NCBI GenBank assembly: GCA_023410905.1
Contig: JAEYPL010000104.1
Span: 1-64,000, forward strand
DNA length: 64,000 bases
From: Pseudomonadota bacterium
GTDB lineage: Bacteria > Pseudomonadota > Alphaproteobacteria > Rhizobiales > Hyphomicrobiaceae
Reading direction: 5' to 3'
Shown here piece after piece: positions 1 through 8,074 of this stretch (the first letter of the stretch is position 1; every line of letters starts with the position of its first letter). Under the pieces are notes generated by a model that did no database searches, was not told the origin of the DNA, and saw only the letters and a list, made by a program, of their open reading frames with translations. The position numbers were made by a program, and so were the translations under genes.

Positions 1-1
1 C

Positions 2-610
2 ATCGAGGGGCAGCCGGTCGCGATCCTCGCCAACAACGGCATTCTCTATTCCGAGACGGCGCAGAAGGCTGCTCACTTCATCGAGCTTGCCTGCCAGCGC
101 CGGACGCCGCTGCTCTTCCTCCAGAACATTACGGGCTTCATGGTTGGCCGCGATGCGGAAGCGGGCGGCATTGCGCGCCACGGCGCGAAGATGGTCATGG
201 CCGTCGCCAATGCTGATGTTCCGAAGATCACGCTGATCATCGGTGGCAGCTATGGCGCCGGCAACTACGCCATGTGCGGACGCGCGTACGGGCCGCGCTT
301 TCTCTTCACGTGGCCCAATGCGCGCGTCTCGGTCATGGGCGGCCAGCAGGCGGCAAGCGTGCTCGCGACCGTACGCCGCGACAACATCGAGGCCGAGGGC
401 AAGAGCTGGTCGAAAGAGGAAGAGGACGCCTTCAAGCAGCCCGTGCTCGATGCCTACGAGCGCGAGGGGCATCCCTATCACGGCACGGCGCGGCTCTGGG
501 ATGATGGCATCATCACACCGTCGGAGACACGCCGCGTGCTCGGCCTTGCACTGGCCGTGTGCTTCGAGAAGCCGATCGCCGATACGAAGTTCGGCGTCTT
601 CAGGATGTAG
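2..610 (+). CDS. mccB: Acyl-CoA carboxylase carboxyltransferase (methylcrotonyl-CoA carboxylase beta-like), 3' part
   Basis: This is the C-terminal 202 residues of a biotin-dependent carboxyltransferase; the 5' part lies before the window. The subunit moves carboxyl from carboxybiotin to an acyl-CoA. The visible segment reads as the C-terminal crotonase-like domain: the [12 protein letters not shown] turn, the [16 protein letters not shown] oxyanion/biotin region, and [14 protein letters not shown] near the end. The combination [13 protein letters not shown] with [14 protein letters not shown] is what I know from methylcrotonyl-CoA carboxylase (leucine breakdown) rather than propionyl-CoA carboxylase. 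The usual biotin-carboxylase partner gene does not follow: the next gene is convergent and only 9 bases away, so mccA must lie upstream or elsewhere. Family assignment is strong; substrate is inferred. Confidence 0.88.
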   Translation: MEGQPVAILANNGILYSETAQKAAHFIELACQRRTPLLFLQNITGFMVGRDAEAGGIARHGAKMVMAVANADVPKITLIIGGSYGAGNYAMCGRAYGPRFLFTWPNARVSVMGGQQAASVLATVRRDNIEAEGKSWSKEEEDAFKQPVLDAYEREGHPYHGTARLWDDGIITPSETRRVLGLALAVCFEKPIADTKFGVFRM

Positions 611-619
611 CGATCGCGC

Positions 620-1006
620 CTATTGCCAGAGCCCCAGGCGGTCCCAGTCCGCCTTCGGGATCTCGCGGCCGACCTGATAGACAAAGGACGTTGCCTTCAT
701 CCAATCGTTCGTCAGGTCGCAGGAAAAGTTCAGCGCGTACCAATGTCCGCCCGACCTTACGGCGCCACCGCTTGCGGTGAGCTTCGTGCCTTCGAGCACG
801 GCCGGGCGAAAAATGGATGTCTTCATGCGGTCGGCGCGCCGCAGCATCTTGTCCTGCCGCATAGCCGTCAGCCCGCGCAGGATGCAGACTTGATGCGAGC
901 GAAACTCCGGCGTGAGCTTGGCGAGCGAATCCTCGAAGGGGCCCGCCGCGGCGGTAACCGGCAATCCGATGCTCAATGCAATTGCAGCGGCAATGTTCTT
1001 CTTCAT
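620..1006 (-). CDS. Small exported protein, DUF930-like
   Basis: A 128-residue protein with a clear N-terminal signal peptide: MKKN, then a hydrophobic core ending at about residue 21 (TAAA/GPF). The mature part carries a CILRGL motif early, a GGAVRSGGHWYALNFSC block near residues 80-95 and a terminal GREIPKADWDRLGLW motif. This pattern (Cys, then G-x-x-x-RS-x-x-W-Y-x-L-x-F-x-C, then IP-x-x-x-W) matches my memory of the DUF930 family of rhizobial exported proteins, whose function is unknown. The two conserved cysteines could form a disulfide in the periplasm (inference). The start has a good AGGGGG ribosome site six bases upstream. It ends tail-to-tail with the carboxyltransferase gene. Confidence 0.75.
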   Translation of the reverse strand: MKKNIAAAIALSIGLPVTAAAGPFEDSLAKLTPEFRSHQVCILRGLTAMRQDKMLRRADRMKTSIFRPAVLEGTKLTASGGAVRSGGHWYALNFSCDLTNDWMKATSFVYQVGREIPKADWDRLGLWQ

Positions 1007-1063
1007 TGGAGCCCCCTGTTTCCGCCCTCCGTATTCGACGGAAATGGCCGGAGCAAGGACGCT

Positions 1064-2128
1064 CTATGCCGCAACTCTGGCGACGATCGAACTCATGCGC
1101 GCGCCCCGCTCCGCCGCACTGAGCGGCTGTGGCTTCGACATGCGCGCAGCAATGAGGAGCGCGTTGCGCGTTGCGCCGAGGCTCGCAACGCCCTTGCCGG
1201 CGATGTCATACGCCGTGCCGTGCGCCGGCGTGCAGACCGGGAAGGGATAGCCACCGATGAGCGTGATCCCGCTCTCGAAGCCCATGAGCTTCATCGCGAT
1301 CTGCCCCTGGTCGTGATACATGGTCTGCACGGCATCGAAATCGCCGCGCTTGGCACGCAGGAAGACGGTGTCCGATGGAAACGGCCCCTCGCAGGCAATG
1401 CCCTGCGCCTTCGCAGCCGCAACAGCCGGCTCGATGATATCGATCTCCTCGCGGCCGAAGTTGCCGCCATCCCCTGCATGCGGATTGAGGCCCGCAACCG
1501 CTATGCGCGGACGCGCAACCCCGGCATCGCGCATACAGCGGTCGGTCAGCACGAGCCCGTTAATGACGGCTTCCTTCGTGATGTAGCGCGCGACATCCTT
1601 GAGCGGTACGTGGCTGGTGACGCGCGCATTCCAGAGACCCTCGAGGATATTGAACTCGCGGCCCGGGCGCGCGGCACCGCTCTCCTCCGTGATGACAGCG
1701 ATCTCGTCCTCGTAGGATGAATCCGCGAGCTTCATGGCGTACTTGTTGAAGGGCGTGAACGTCACCGCATCCGCCCCGCCGGCAGCACCGAGACGCAGGG
1801 CCGAGCGGAAATTGGTGAGCGCGAAAGCACCACCCGTCTGCGAGGCCGTCCCACGCGTGACGCGTTCGAGGTCGAGGTGGCCGAGATCGACGAACACCGG
1901 CGCGCCATCGAACGCAACGGGCGTACCCGGCGTCCACGTGCGGCAATCGCATTTGAGGCCTGCGACGCTCTCACCTTCGGCGAGCACGCGGCGATCTCCG
2001 ATCACGATCAGATCCGCTGCGGCGCGGACCTCGGCGTCCATGATGATTTTCCCGGTCAACTCGGGGCTGATGCCGCACGGATCACCCATCGCGAGCGCGA
2101 GAACGGGACGTGTCGTGTCCGTGGCCAT
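1064..2128 (-). CDS. PdxA-family NAD-dependent dehydrogenase (PdxA2-like)
   Basis: A 354-residue member of the 4-hydroxythreonine-4-phosphate dehydrogenase family. Visible signatures are MGDPCGISPE at the N-terminus (canonical MGDPAGIGPE), a central GLNPHAGDGGNFGREE metal/phosphate region, MYHDQGQIAMKLMGF, and TPAHGTAYDIAGKG at the C-terminus. The metal-ligand histidines of the family are therefore present. Family members oxidise and decarboxylate a phosphorylated 3-hydroxy acid. Pairing with a HisD-like dehydrogenase just upstream on the same strand suggests a catabolic PdxA2-type enzyme (for example on 4-phospho-threonate or -erythronate type substrates) rather than vitamin B6 synthesis; this is inference. 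The start is supported by an AAGGA site seven bases upstream. It could instead be the housekeeping pdxA. Confidence 0.85.
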   Translation of the reverse strand: MATDTTRPVLALAMGDPCGISPELTGKIIMDAEVRAAADLIVIGDRRVLAEGESVAGLKCDCRTWTPGTPVAFDGAPVFVDLGHLDLERVTRGTASQTGGAFALTNFRSALRLGAAGGADAVTFTPFNKYAMKLADSSYEDEIAVITEESGAARPGREFNILEGLWNARVTSHVPLKDVARYITKEAVINGLVLTDRCMRDAGVARPRIAVAGLNPHAGDGGNFGREEIDIIEPAVAAAKAQGIACEGPFPSDTVFLRAKRGDFDAVQTMYHDQGQIAMKLMGFESGITLIGGYPFPVCTPAHGTAYDIAGKGVASLGATRNALLIAARMSKPQPLSAAERGARMSSIVARVAA

Positions 2129-2143
2129 GGCGTTTCCTTCCGC

Positions 2144-2257
2144 TTCTCCTTCTCCCCATTCTTATGAGGAGAAGGTCGGGATGAGGGGCGGCGGCATACG
2201 CTGACGTCAGCGCAAGTTTCCGCCGCTCACCCTCTCCCCGTAAGGACGGGGAAAGGG
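2144..2257. repeat. Palindromic intergenic repeat (REP-like)
   Basis: The gap between the HisD-like and PdxA-like genes holds two GC-rich inverted repeats. One pairs TTCTCCT (2144-2150) with AGGAGAA (2167-2173). The other pairs CCCTCTCCCCG (2230-2240) with CGGGGAAAGGG (2247-2257) around a TAAGGA loop. Between them is a GTCGGGATGAGGGGCGG stretch. This wording (CCCTCTCCCCG, GGAGAAGGTCGGGATGAGGGG) resembles a dispersed repeat that I recall from Bradyrhizobium and relatives. Neither arm is followed by a T-run on the minus strand, so simple termination is unlikely. It may stabilise the upstream transcript. Copy number cannot be judged from this window. Confidence 0.55.
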
Positions 2258-2264
2258 AACAAGT

Positions 2265-3542
2265 TCAGTTCGCCCCCGCGAAGCGCTTCGCGCGCACCGT
2301 TGCCGTGATTTCGTGGGCAAGCATGCCTTCCTCGTGGCAGACGCGCGCCATGATCGGCGCGGCTTCGAGCGAAGCACGGCGCGTCAGCCGCTGATACGTG
2401 ACCGTCTTGATGAACTTGCCGACCCAGAGGCCGCCAGTGTAGCGCGCGGCACCGGCTGTCGGCAGCGTGTGGTTCGTGCCGATGCCCTTGTCGCCATAAG
2501 CGACAGTCGACTCCTCGCCGATGAACAGCGAGCCGTAGTTCTTCAGCTTCTCGAGATAGTAGTCGTCGCGACCCGTCTGGATTTCCAGATGCTCGGGCGC
2601 GTACTCGTCCGAGACGGCGATCGCCTCATCGTCACTCCCGACAACGACGATCTCGCCCCAGTCGGCCCACGAACGCGAAGCGACCTCACGCGTCGGCAGT
2701 GTCTTCAGTTGCAGTTCGACCTCGGCGAGCACGGCGCGCCCCATCTTCTCAGACGGCGTCACAAACCATGCGGGACTGTCCGGCCCGTGCTCGGCCTGTC
2801 CGAGAAGGTCGGTCGCGACGAGCGCCGGATCGGCAGTGTCGTCGGCGATGACGAGGATTTCGGTCGGCCCCGCAGGCAGGTCGATGCCGACCATGCCGAA
2901 GAGCTGGCGCTTGGCCTCCGCGACGTATGGATTGCCTGGGCCGGTGATCATGTCCACCCGCGGCATCCCCACGCAGCCATAGGCCATGGCGGCCATGGCC
3001 TGCACGCCACCGACGCAGTAGATCTCGTCGGCGCCCGAATGATGGAGCGCATAGAGCGTCTGCGGATAGATGCCGTCCGGACCGCGCGGCGGCGCAGCAG
3101 CAACGATGCGCTCGACGCCAGCCACTTTGGCCGTGCCGACGCTCATGATCGCCGCGGAGATGAGCGGATACTTGCCACCAGGGATGTAACAACCGGCAGT
3201 CGAAATCGGGATGAGCTTCTGGCCGAGCAGGACGCCGGGCTTCAGCTCGACCTCGAAGGCGTGCAGGCTTTCCTTCTGGCGCTTGGCAAATTCCGTTACC
3301 TGCGCGTGGCAATAGGCGAAATCTTCCTTGAAGGTCGTCGGCAGGGTGCGCGCCACCTCGTCGATGCGCGATTGCGGCACGCGGAATTCGCCCGTCCATT
3401 TGTCGAGATCGCGCGCATAGCGGCGGACGGCCTCGTCGCGGTTCTCGGCGACGTCGGCAATCATGCGACGCACGGTATTCTCGACTTCGGCTGCGCGCGG
3501 CCCCGCTTGCAGCGCGGCGCGTTTGAGATACTGGCGAGCCAC
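2265..3542 (-). CDS. Histidinol dehydrogenase-family protein, probably a catabolic paralogue
   Basis: A 425-residue HisD-family NAD-dependent alcohol dehydrogenase. Family marks are GCYIPGGKYP, TGPGNPYVAEAKRQLFG, AGPTEILVIAD, QAEHG (zinc-ligand Gln and His), APEHLEI (catalytic Glu-His) and GTNHTLPTAGAARYTGG. Several blocks depart from biosynthetic HisD (GLWVGKFIKTVTYQ instead of the usual GL-V-x-F-x-KR), and it sits with a PdxA-like gene rather than in a histidine operon, so a role on another 1,2-diol or hydroxy acid is more likely, as known for HpsN-type relatives. I chose the GTG at 3542, which follows a GGGGAGG site and gives the usual family length; a longer frame to 3680 would run through a terminator hairpin. 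Confidence 0.85.
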   Translation of the reverse strand: MARQYLKRAALQAGPRAAEVENTVRRMIADVAENRDEAVRRYARDLDKWTGEFRVPQSRIDEVARTLPTTFKEDFAYCHAQVTEFAKRQKESLHAFEVELKPGVLLGQKLIPISTAGCYIPGGKYPLISAAIMSVGTAKVAGVERIVAAAPPRGPDGIYPQTLYALHHSGADEIYCVGGVQAMAAMAYGCVGMPRVDMITGPGNPYVAEAKRQLFGMVGIDLPAGPTEILVIADDTADPALVATDLLGQAEHGPDSPAWFVTPSEKMGRAVLAEVELQLKTLPTREVASRSWADWGEIVVVGSDDEAIAVSDEYAPEHLEIQTGRDDYYLEKLKNYGSLFIGEESTVAYGDKGIGTNHTLPTAGAARYTGGLWVGKFIKTVTYQRLTRRASLEAAPIMARVCHEEGMLAHEITATVRAKRFAGAN

Positions 3543-3546
3543 GGCG

Positions 3547-3554
3547 CCCTCCCC
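3547..3554 (-). promoter_or_regulatory. Ribosome binding site fixing the GTG start of the HisD-like gene
   Basis: On the minus strand GGGGAGGG sits about five bases before GTG at 3542. No upstream candidate start in this frame has a comparable site, and the frame further upstream overlaps the rho-independent terminator at 3642-3674. Confidence 0.7.
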
Positions 3555-3641
3555 AATGTTGAGACGTTTTCGACCTTGGAGCGAGACGCTATGGGGACCG
3601 AAGGAGCCGGTCAAGCGCGCGCAATGAGGGAGCAGACGCCC

Positions 3642-3674
3642 AAAAAGAAACATCCCGGCGCGCGGGCCGGGATG
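3642..3674 (-). terminator. Rho-independent terminator of the lipoprotein gene
   Basis: Reading the minus strand, a perfect nine-base stem CATCCCGGC / GCCGGGATG with a six-base loop is followed by TTTCTTTTT. It lies about 30 bases after the stop of the lipoprotein gene and upstream of the HisD-like start, so it separates these two same-strand transcription units. Confidence 0.85.
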
Positions 3675-3704
3675 CTCCAATTCAGTTGCAGTCTAGCGTG
3701 AGGA

Positions 3705-4769
3705 TCAGCCGCGTGTGCTGCCACCTGACTGTGGCAGCAGCTTGAGGATGCCCTGCGCGGCGGCGCCAGCGGCAGCGTCGGCGGTATTACCCCACGCGCT
3801 GTCGAGCGAGCCCTCGGGGATCTCGTTCTTCTGCGAGACGGTGCCGAGCGAACGGCCCTGCGGATCGCGCACCAACCAGTCGATCTGGATGGACTGCTTG
3901 CCCGCCTGTCCCTGCGTGAGCGCCACCTTGCCCTCGATGCGATAGGACGCGCCCGGCCGGTTGGCCATCGTCACGCCCTGACGCGAGAGCTCGCGCTGCA
4001 GCGCGCTCGAAAGTGCGGTATTGCCATCGCCCGGCGCACCGGTGACGGCCGGCACGATCGCCGCGACATCGCCCGTCGAGGGCAGGCTAGCTGTCGTGGT
4101 GCGTGCTGCGGCAGGCTCCGCTGACGGCGCGGCTGGCGGAGCCACGGCGGCAATGGGCTGCTGTGCTCCGGCGTCCGAGGCCGGACTCTGGCCGGCGATT
4201 GGTGGTCCGCCTGCGGGGCGGTTCGCGGAAAGCCATGAGGCAAGCTGGGTCGACGTCTTGTCGGCAATGGACTGCGTGACGGCTCCCGTCACGGCAACCC
4301 AGGGATCCTTCGCGGCACCAGCCGGCATCAGCTCCTCGCCGGTTACGCGATGCACGCGCTTGCCGGTCGTATCGGTGAGATCCCAGATGTACGAAACCTT
4401 GGTCTGCGAGCGATCCTTCGACGCAACGATGTAGCCGCGCAGCGTGAAGTCGCCCCTGGCATCACGATCGTTGATCAGTGTTATGCGCTGGCGCTCGGCC
4501 GACTGCACGATCTGCTCGCCGATTTGCCGCGAGACGGCATCCGGCGCGCCGATGACCGGCGCAAGCGCGATGCGCGCCAGCGTCGCCTGCTGAGCGGGCC
4601 TCGCCTGCTCAGGCGTTGCAGTCTCTGGTCCGGACGACGACAGGCTGCTGAAGAGCGATGATCCACTCGACTCGCACCCGGCAAGGCCAAGAGCCATGAC
4701 AGCGATTGCGGCCGGTACGACAGAGCGCAGCCGGCTCCGTGATGTCCTCTCAGCGTCGGATTTGGTCAC
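3705..4769 (-). CDS. Putative outer-membrane or periplasmic lipoprotein
   Basis: A 354-residue protein with a lipoprotein signal: a basic N-terminus, a hydrophobic stretch at residues 17-31 and the lipobox LAGC with Cys32 as the lipidation site. A Ser-rich linker follows. The rest contains two regions of similar style (about 60-185 and 230-350) with VQSAERQRI, DFTLRGYIVASKD and KVSYIWDLTDTTGKRVHRV, then YRIEGKVALTQG and IQIDWLVRDPQGRSLGTVSQ, joined by a Pro/Ala-rich linker (about 185-235). The repeated 'beta-strand, then D-x-x-G' layout suggests two copies of one domain (inference). Similar lipoproteins sit next to pgeF in other rhizobial genomes as I recall. Function unknown. Confidence 0.75.
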   Translation of the reverse strand: MTKSDAERTSRSRLRSVVPAAIAVMALGLAGCESSGSSLFSSLSSSGPETATPEQARPAQQATLARIALAPVIGAPDAVSRQIGEQIVQSAERQRITLINDRDARGDFTLRGYIVASKDRSQTKVSYIWDLTDTTGKRVHRVTGEELMPAGAAKDPWVAVTGAVTQSIADKTSTQLASWLSANRPAGGPPIAGQSPASDAGAQQPIAAVAPPAAPSAEPAAARTTTASLPSTGDVAAIVPAVTGAPGDGNTALSSALQRELSRQGVTMANRPGASYRIEGKVALTQGQAGKQSIQIDWLVRDPQGRSLGTVSQKNEIPEGSLDSAWGNTADAAAGAAAQGILKLLPQSGGSTRG

Positions 4770-4971
4770 GGTGACGCCCCCTTGAATAATGATTCCGCTG
4801 ACACCCGGTGACCGTCGTACGGACTTGGCGGCCTCGAGGTTTCTCCCTCGACTCGGTACGCTTTGGAGAATCCTGTATCTGCTGGCTCCCCGACCGTCCA
4901 GATGGCGGCACCAGCTTTCCTGTTTCTGACTCAGAACTTAGCAGACACTTGAGGGGGAAACTGTGGAAAAA

Positions 4972-5745
4972 CTAGAGCAGGACGATGGCGGAGATTTGGC
5001 GGCCATAGTCCGGCTCGCGTCTATGCGTCGTCCGGCGATAGCTGAAAAAATGCTCCGTGTTCGTATACGTACAGCGGCTCTCGCTGCCTACTCCGCCGAG
5101 GCCCATGCCTTCGAGACGATGCAGGACAAAAGCGGGTAGATCGAAGTAGGGCCGGGCGCCTTCTTCGCGCCGACGGAAAAATCGCCGATAGCCATCTGAT
5201 TTCGCGACGAAAACGGCCTCGAACTCGGGGCCGACCTCGTATGCCTCGGGGCCGATGCAGGGCCCGAGAACGGCCTGGATGCTAGCGCGCTGTGCGCCGA
5301 GCTTTTCCATGGTCGCGACGGCGGATTCGAGCACGCCGCCGAGGGCCCCCTTCCATCCGGCGTGCGCCGCCGCGACGACACCCGCTTCCGCATCCGCGAA
5401 GAGGACTGGCGCACAATCCGCTGCGAGCGCCCCCACGGCGATACCAGGCGTGGTGGTCACCAGGGCGTCGGCCTTGGGCATGGTGTCGAACGTCCAGGGC
5501 TCAGTGACGACGATCGCGTCGGCACTGTGATGCTGATGCGCCGTGAGCAGATTGTCCGAAATGACGCCAAGGTGCTCGGCCACCCTGCGGCGGTTCTCGC
5601 CGATCGCGGCGCGCGCATCCTTCAAGCCGAGCCCGCAGTTGAGCGCGGCGTAGATGCCCTCCGAGACGCCGCCCTGGCGGCCGAAAAAGCCGTGCGCGAT
5701 GCGAGCATGGCGTGAAAGGGCTTCCGATTGGATCGGCTGGAGCAT
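4972..5745 (-). CDS. pgeF: Peptidoglycan editing factor PgeF (YfiH/laccase-domain family)
   Basis: A 257-residue protein of the purine-nucleoside phosphorylase/multicopper-oxidoreductase-like family (COG1496). The three metal-ligand motifs are visible: HQHHSADAI near residues 70-77, AADCAPVLFAD with Cys111, and AAAHAGWKGAL with His128. GPCIGPEAYEVGPEF and the C-terminal CTYTNTEHFFSYRR complete the signature. In E. coli YfiH/PgeF prevents wrong L-Ser incorporation into the cell-wall stem peptide; relatives also act as adenosine phosphorylases. It is minus strand between a glutaredoxin gene and the lipoprotein gene, a usual alphaproteobacterial setting. Confidence 0.92.
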   Translation of the reverse strand: MLQPIQSEALSRHARIAHGFFGRQGGVSEGIYAALNCGLGLKDARAAIGENRRRVAEHLGVISDNLLTAHQHHSADAIVVTEPWTFDTMPKADALVTTTPGIAVGALAADCAPVLFADAEAGVVAAAHAGWKGALGGVLESAVATMEKLGAQRASIQAVLGPCIGPEAYEVGPEFEAVFVAKSDGYRRFFRRREEGARPYFDLPAFVLHRLEGMGLGGVGSESRCTYTNTEHFFSYRRTTHRREPDYGRQISAIVLL

Positions 5746-5787
5746 GGTCGTCCCGTTGCAGATGGTCGTCCGACGACTCTCCGGATA

Positions 5788-6045
5788 TCAGCCGGCGAGC
5801 AGCGGGTCGAGCTTACCAGCCTCATCGAGGGCATAGAGATCGTCGCAGCCGCCGATGTGCCTGTCATCGATGAAGATCTGGGGAACGGTCGTTTGTCCAC
5901 CAGCCATGTCGACCAATTCCTCGCGCTCGTCCGGCTTGCCGGTAAGATTGATCTCTTCGAAGGGCACGCCCTTGGACTGCAGCAGCCGAAGGGCCGCTGA
6001 GCAGTAGCCGCACCAGTCTCTCGTGTAGATGACTACCTTGGGCAT
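5788..6045 (-). CDS. grxC: Glutaredoxin 3
   Basis: An 85-residue class I glutaredoxin. The redox site WCGYCSAA carries the two cysteines (the usual form is CPYC; here it is CGYC). The TVPQIFIDDRHIGGCDDLYAL block holds the cis-Pro and the glutathione-binding GG-D-D motif. It reduces protein disulfides using glutathione in the cytoplasm. I placed the start at 6045 (MPKVVIYTRD) because GAGAGG lies five bases upstream and the family starts there; the open frame continues upstream over the end of comF but shows no family sequence. Same strand as comF and pgeF, probably one transcription unit. Confidence 0.93.
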   Translation of the reverse strand: MPKVVIYTRDWCGYCSAALRLLQSKGVPFEEINLTGKPDEREELVDMAGGQTTVPQIFIDDRHIGGCDDLYALDEAGKLDPLLAG

Positions 6046-6154
6046 ACGGGCCTCTCGGAACAGCGGGATGTCGGCACAATGTAATGCGGCAGCGTGCTTT
6101 GCAGGAGTTGCGCCGACCGCGATGCAGCGAGCCTGGGTTTGCAGAGCTCGCACC

Positions 6155-6967
6155 TTAGAGATCGACGCGGCGGGGATCGGCGACAATGGCAGCCGCGAGC
6201 ACATCGACGCGCTGAGCGCCGGCCGTTCTCAAAGCCCGCGCACAGGCACCAACCGTGGCACCCGTCGTGATGACGTCGTCGACCAGGATAACGTTCCTCC
6301 CTGCGATGCGCCGCCGGCCCGCGGGCGTCACGGCAAAGGCGCCGGCGACGTTCGCGATCCGCTGTGCCGCGCTCGAGCCGACCTGCGTGGGCGTACTCTT
6401 GGTCTTCACGAGCGCAAAGGGATCGAAGCGAACGTCGCTCGACCGGGAAACCTCGCGTGCCAGCAGGGCAGCCTGATTGAACTGACGGCGCACGAGGCGC
6501 CAGCGCGTCATGGGCACCGGCACCAGAACATCCGCGTCCGCGAGAAGCTCGCCGCCGGCCCGCACCATCCACTGAGCCAGAAGGCGGCGCGCCTCGTGCC
6601 GGTCCGAATACTTGAAACCGTGGATCATCTCGCGGACGACACCGCCGAACACAGCCGCCGCGCGGGCACGGTCGTAGGGCGGAGGGTCTGCGGCAGCCGC
6701 TGCCGAAATCTGAATGCCATCACCGCCGAACGAGAGAGGGAGCCCCAACCGATGGCAGAGCGGCGGCGTGATGAATGCCACCTGCTGCCAGCAACCGGCA
6801 CAAAGGGCGTCGTGGGAGGCCGTGCGATCGTGACACGAAAGGCAAAGCGCCGGCGCAACCACGTTGCCGAGACCGCCGAAGGCCGCGCCCAGATGCCCGC
6901 GCACGTCGGCAAGCCATCGCCATGGATTGTGCGCGCCGCTCTCTGCGGCTTCATTCGGCCCTGTCAT
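6155..6967 (-). CDS. comF: ComF-family phosphoribosyltransferase-like protein
   Basis: A 270-residue protein. The N-terminal double-zinc-ribbon-like part has CLSC (Cys42, Cys45) and CAGC (Cys56, Cys59). The C-terminal phosphoribosyltransferase fold shows ADVLVPVPMTRWRLVRRQFNQAALLA and the PRPP-loop-like VILVDDVITTGATV at about residues 228-241. In naturally competent bacteria ComF takes part in DNA uptake; in most alphaproteobacteria the role is unproven. It heads the minus-strand group comF-grxC-pgeF and faces the ion-channel gene across about 120 bases. Confidence 0.9.
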   Translation of the reverse strand: MTGPNEAAESGAHNPWRWLADVRGHLGAAFGGLGNVVAPALCLSCHDRTASHDALCAGCWQQVAFITPPLCHRLGLPLSFGGDGIQISAAAAADPPPYDRARAAAVFGGVVREMIHGFKYSDRHEARRLLAQWMVRAGGELLADADVLVPVPMTRWRLVRRQFNQAALLAREVSRSSDVRFDPFALVKTKSTPTQVGSSAAQRIANVAGAFAVTPAGRRRIAGRNVILVDDVITTGATVGACARALRTAGAQRVDVLAAAIVADPRRVDL

Positions 6968-7091
6968 TCACGGTCCCGCCCGGTGCCCAGTTCGAGCCAT
7001 GATAGCCCGACGGCCGGGAACTTGTGCAAGAGATCGGCATCGAGGACCCTTGCGGCCAGAGGCGGCCTTGCCAAAGGCACACTTCGAGATA

Positions 7092-7994
7092 ATGGTGCGC
7101 CGCTTTTTTCAACAACGTCAGGGGGTGGCCGTGACGTCGACCAAGAATACAACGAGCGAGACGCCGCTCACTACCCGGCTGCGAGCCTTCGTCGAATCCG
7201 CCGGCTTCCAGCGTTTCATCATCGGCGTCATCATCATCAACGCCATCGGGCTCGGGCTGGAGACTATCCCGCCCATTGGGGAGCCCCTGCGGGCGCCGCT
7301 CGCGCTGATCGACAATCTCGCGCTCGTGATCTTCGTCGTCGAGATCGCGGCAAAGCTCGTCGCGTATCGGCTCGCCTACTTCAAGGATCCCTGGAACGTC
7401 TTCGATTTCACGATCGTCGGCATTGCGCTGCTGCCGATGGGGGGCGGCCTCTCGGTCATGCGCGCGCTGCGCATTCTCCGCGCTATGCGCATCATATCGG
7501 TGGTGCCGGCCATGCGGCGTGTGGTGGAAGGACTGCTCCACGCCATTCCCTCGCTCGGCGCGGTGATCGCGCTGCTCGCTATCCTCTTCTACATTTGCGC
7601 GGTCATGGCGACGAAGCTCTTCGGTGCCGACTTCGACGAACTGTTCGGCAATCTCGGGCGGTCGCTCTTCACGCTCTTCCAGATCATGACGCTCGAAGGC
7701 TGGACCGACGGCATCGTGCGCCCGATCATGAAGGTCTACCCCTATGCGTGGCTCTTCTTCATTCCCTTCATCCTGATGGTGACCTTCGCGGTGCTGAACC
7801 TGTTCATCGCGATCATCGTGAACTCCATGGAGCAGGCCGCCAAAGACGATACTGAGATGCTCCACCAGGATGCCGCGAAGCTGCACGCCGATGCCCAGCA
7901 GCAGACGCGCCAGCACGAAGTGCTCGTCGGAGAAATACGCGCGCTTAGGGAGGAGATCGCGACCTTGAGGAGCATGGTCAAACCCGGGGGCTGA
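7092..7994 (+). CDS. Single-domain voltage-gated cation channel (BacNav/BacCav type)
   Basis: A 300-residue protein with the full six-helix layout of NaChBac-type channels, which work as homotetramers in the inner membrane. S1 is about 41-60, S2 72-92, S3 101-116; S4 carries arginines at 124, 127, 130 and 133 (every third residue); S5 is about 152-176, the pore helix runs to the filter T200-L-E-G-W-T-D206, and S6 is 219-246. A charged heptad-like coiled coil follows (about 250-295), as in known channels. The filter has Gly after the Glu, not the Ser of sodium-selective TLESW channels, so calcium permeation is possible. Start is uncertain: ATG 7092 or GTG 7131, the latter behind AGGGGG. Confidence 0.92.
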   Translation: MVRRFFQQRQGVAVTSTKNTTSETPLTTRLRAFVESAGFQRFIIGVIIINAIGLGLETIPPIGEPLRAPLALIDNLALVIFVVEIAAKLVAYRLAYFKDPWNVFDFTIVGIALLPMGGGLSVMRALRILRAMRIISVVPAMRRVVEGLLHAIPSLGAVIALLAILFYICAVMATKLFGADFDELFGNLGRSLFTLFQIMTLEGWTDGIVRPIMKVYPYAWLFFIPFILMVTFAVLNLFIAIIVNSMEQAAKDDTEMLHQDAAKLHADAQQQTRQHEVLVGEIRALREEIATLRSMVKPGG

Positions 7995-8074
7995 TGCGCC
8001 CCCGGCGCCCTTGCCATTGCCCGGCGAGGGCTTAGACTGAACGCCTGCCTGTGACCTCCGGAGTGAGCCGATCG

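Noticed and set aside
3543..3680. N-terminal extension of the HisD-like protein
   Set aside because: It would be translated through a strong terminator hairpin and adds residues outside the family.
2313..3701. 462-residue open frame on the plus strand
   Set aside because: Antisense to the HisD-like gene; no recognisable domains and rich in His, Arg and Asp, as expected for a shadow.
6029..7855. 608-residue open frame on the plus strand
   Set aside because: Covers comF antisense and then an out-of-frame shadow of the ion-channel gene.
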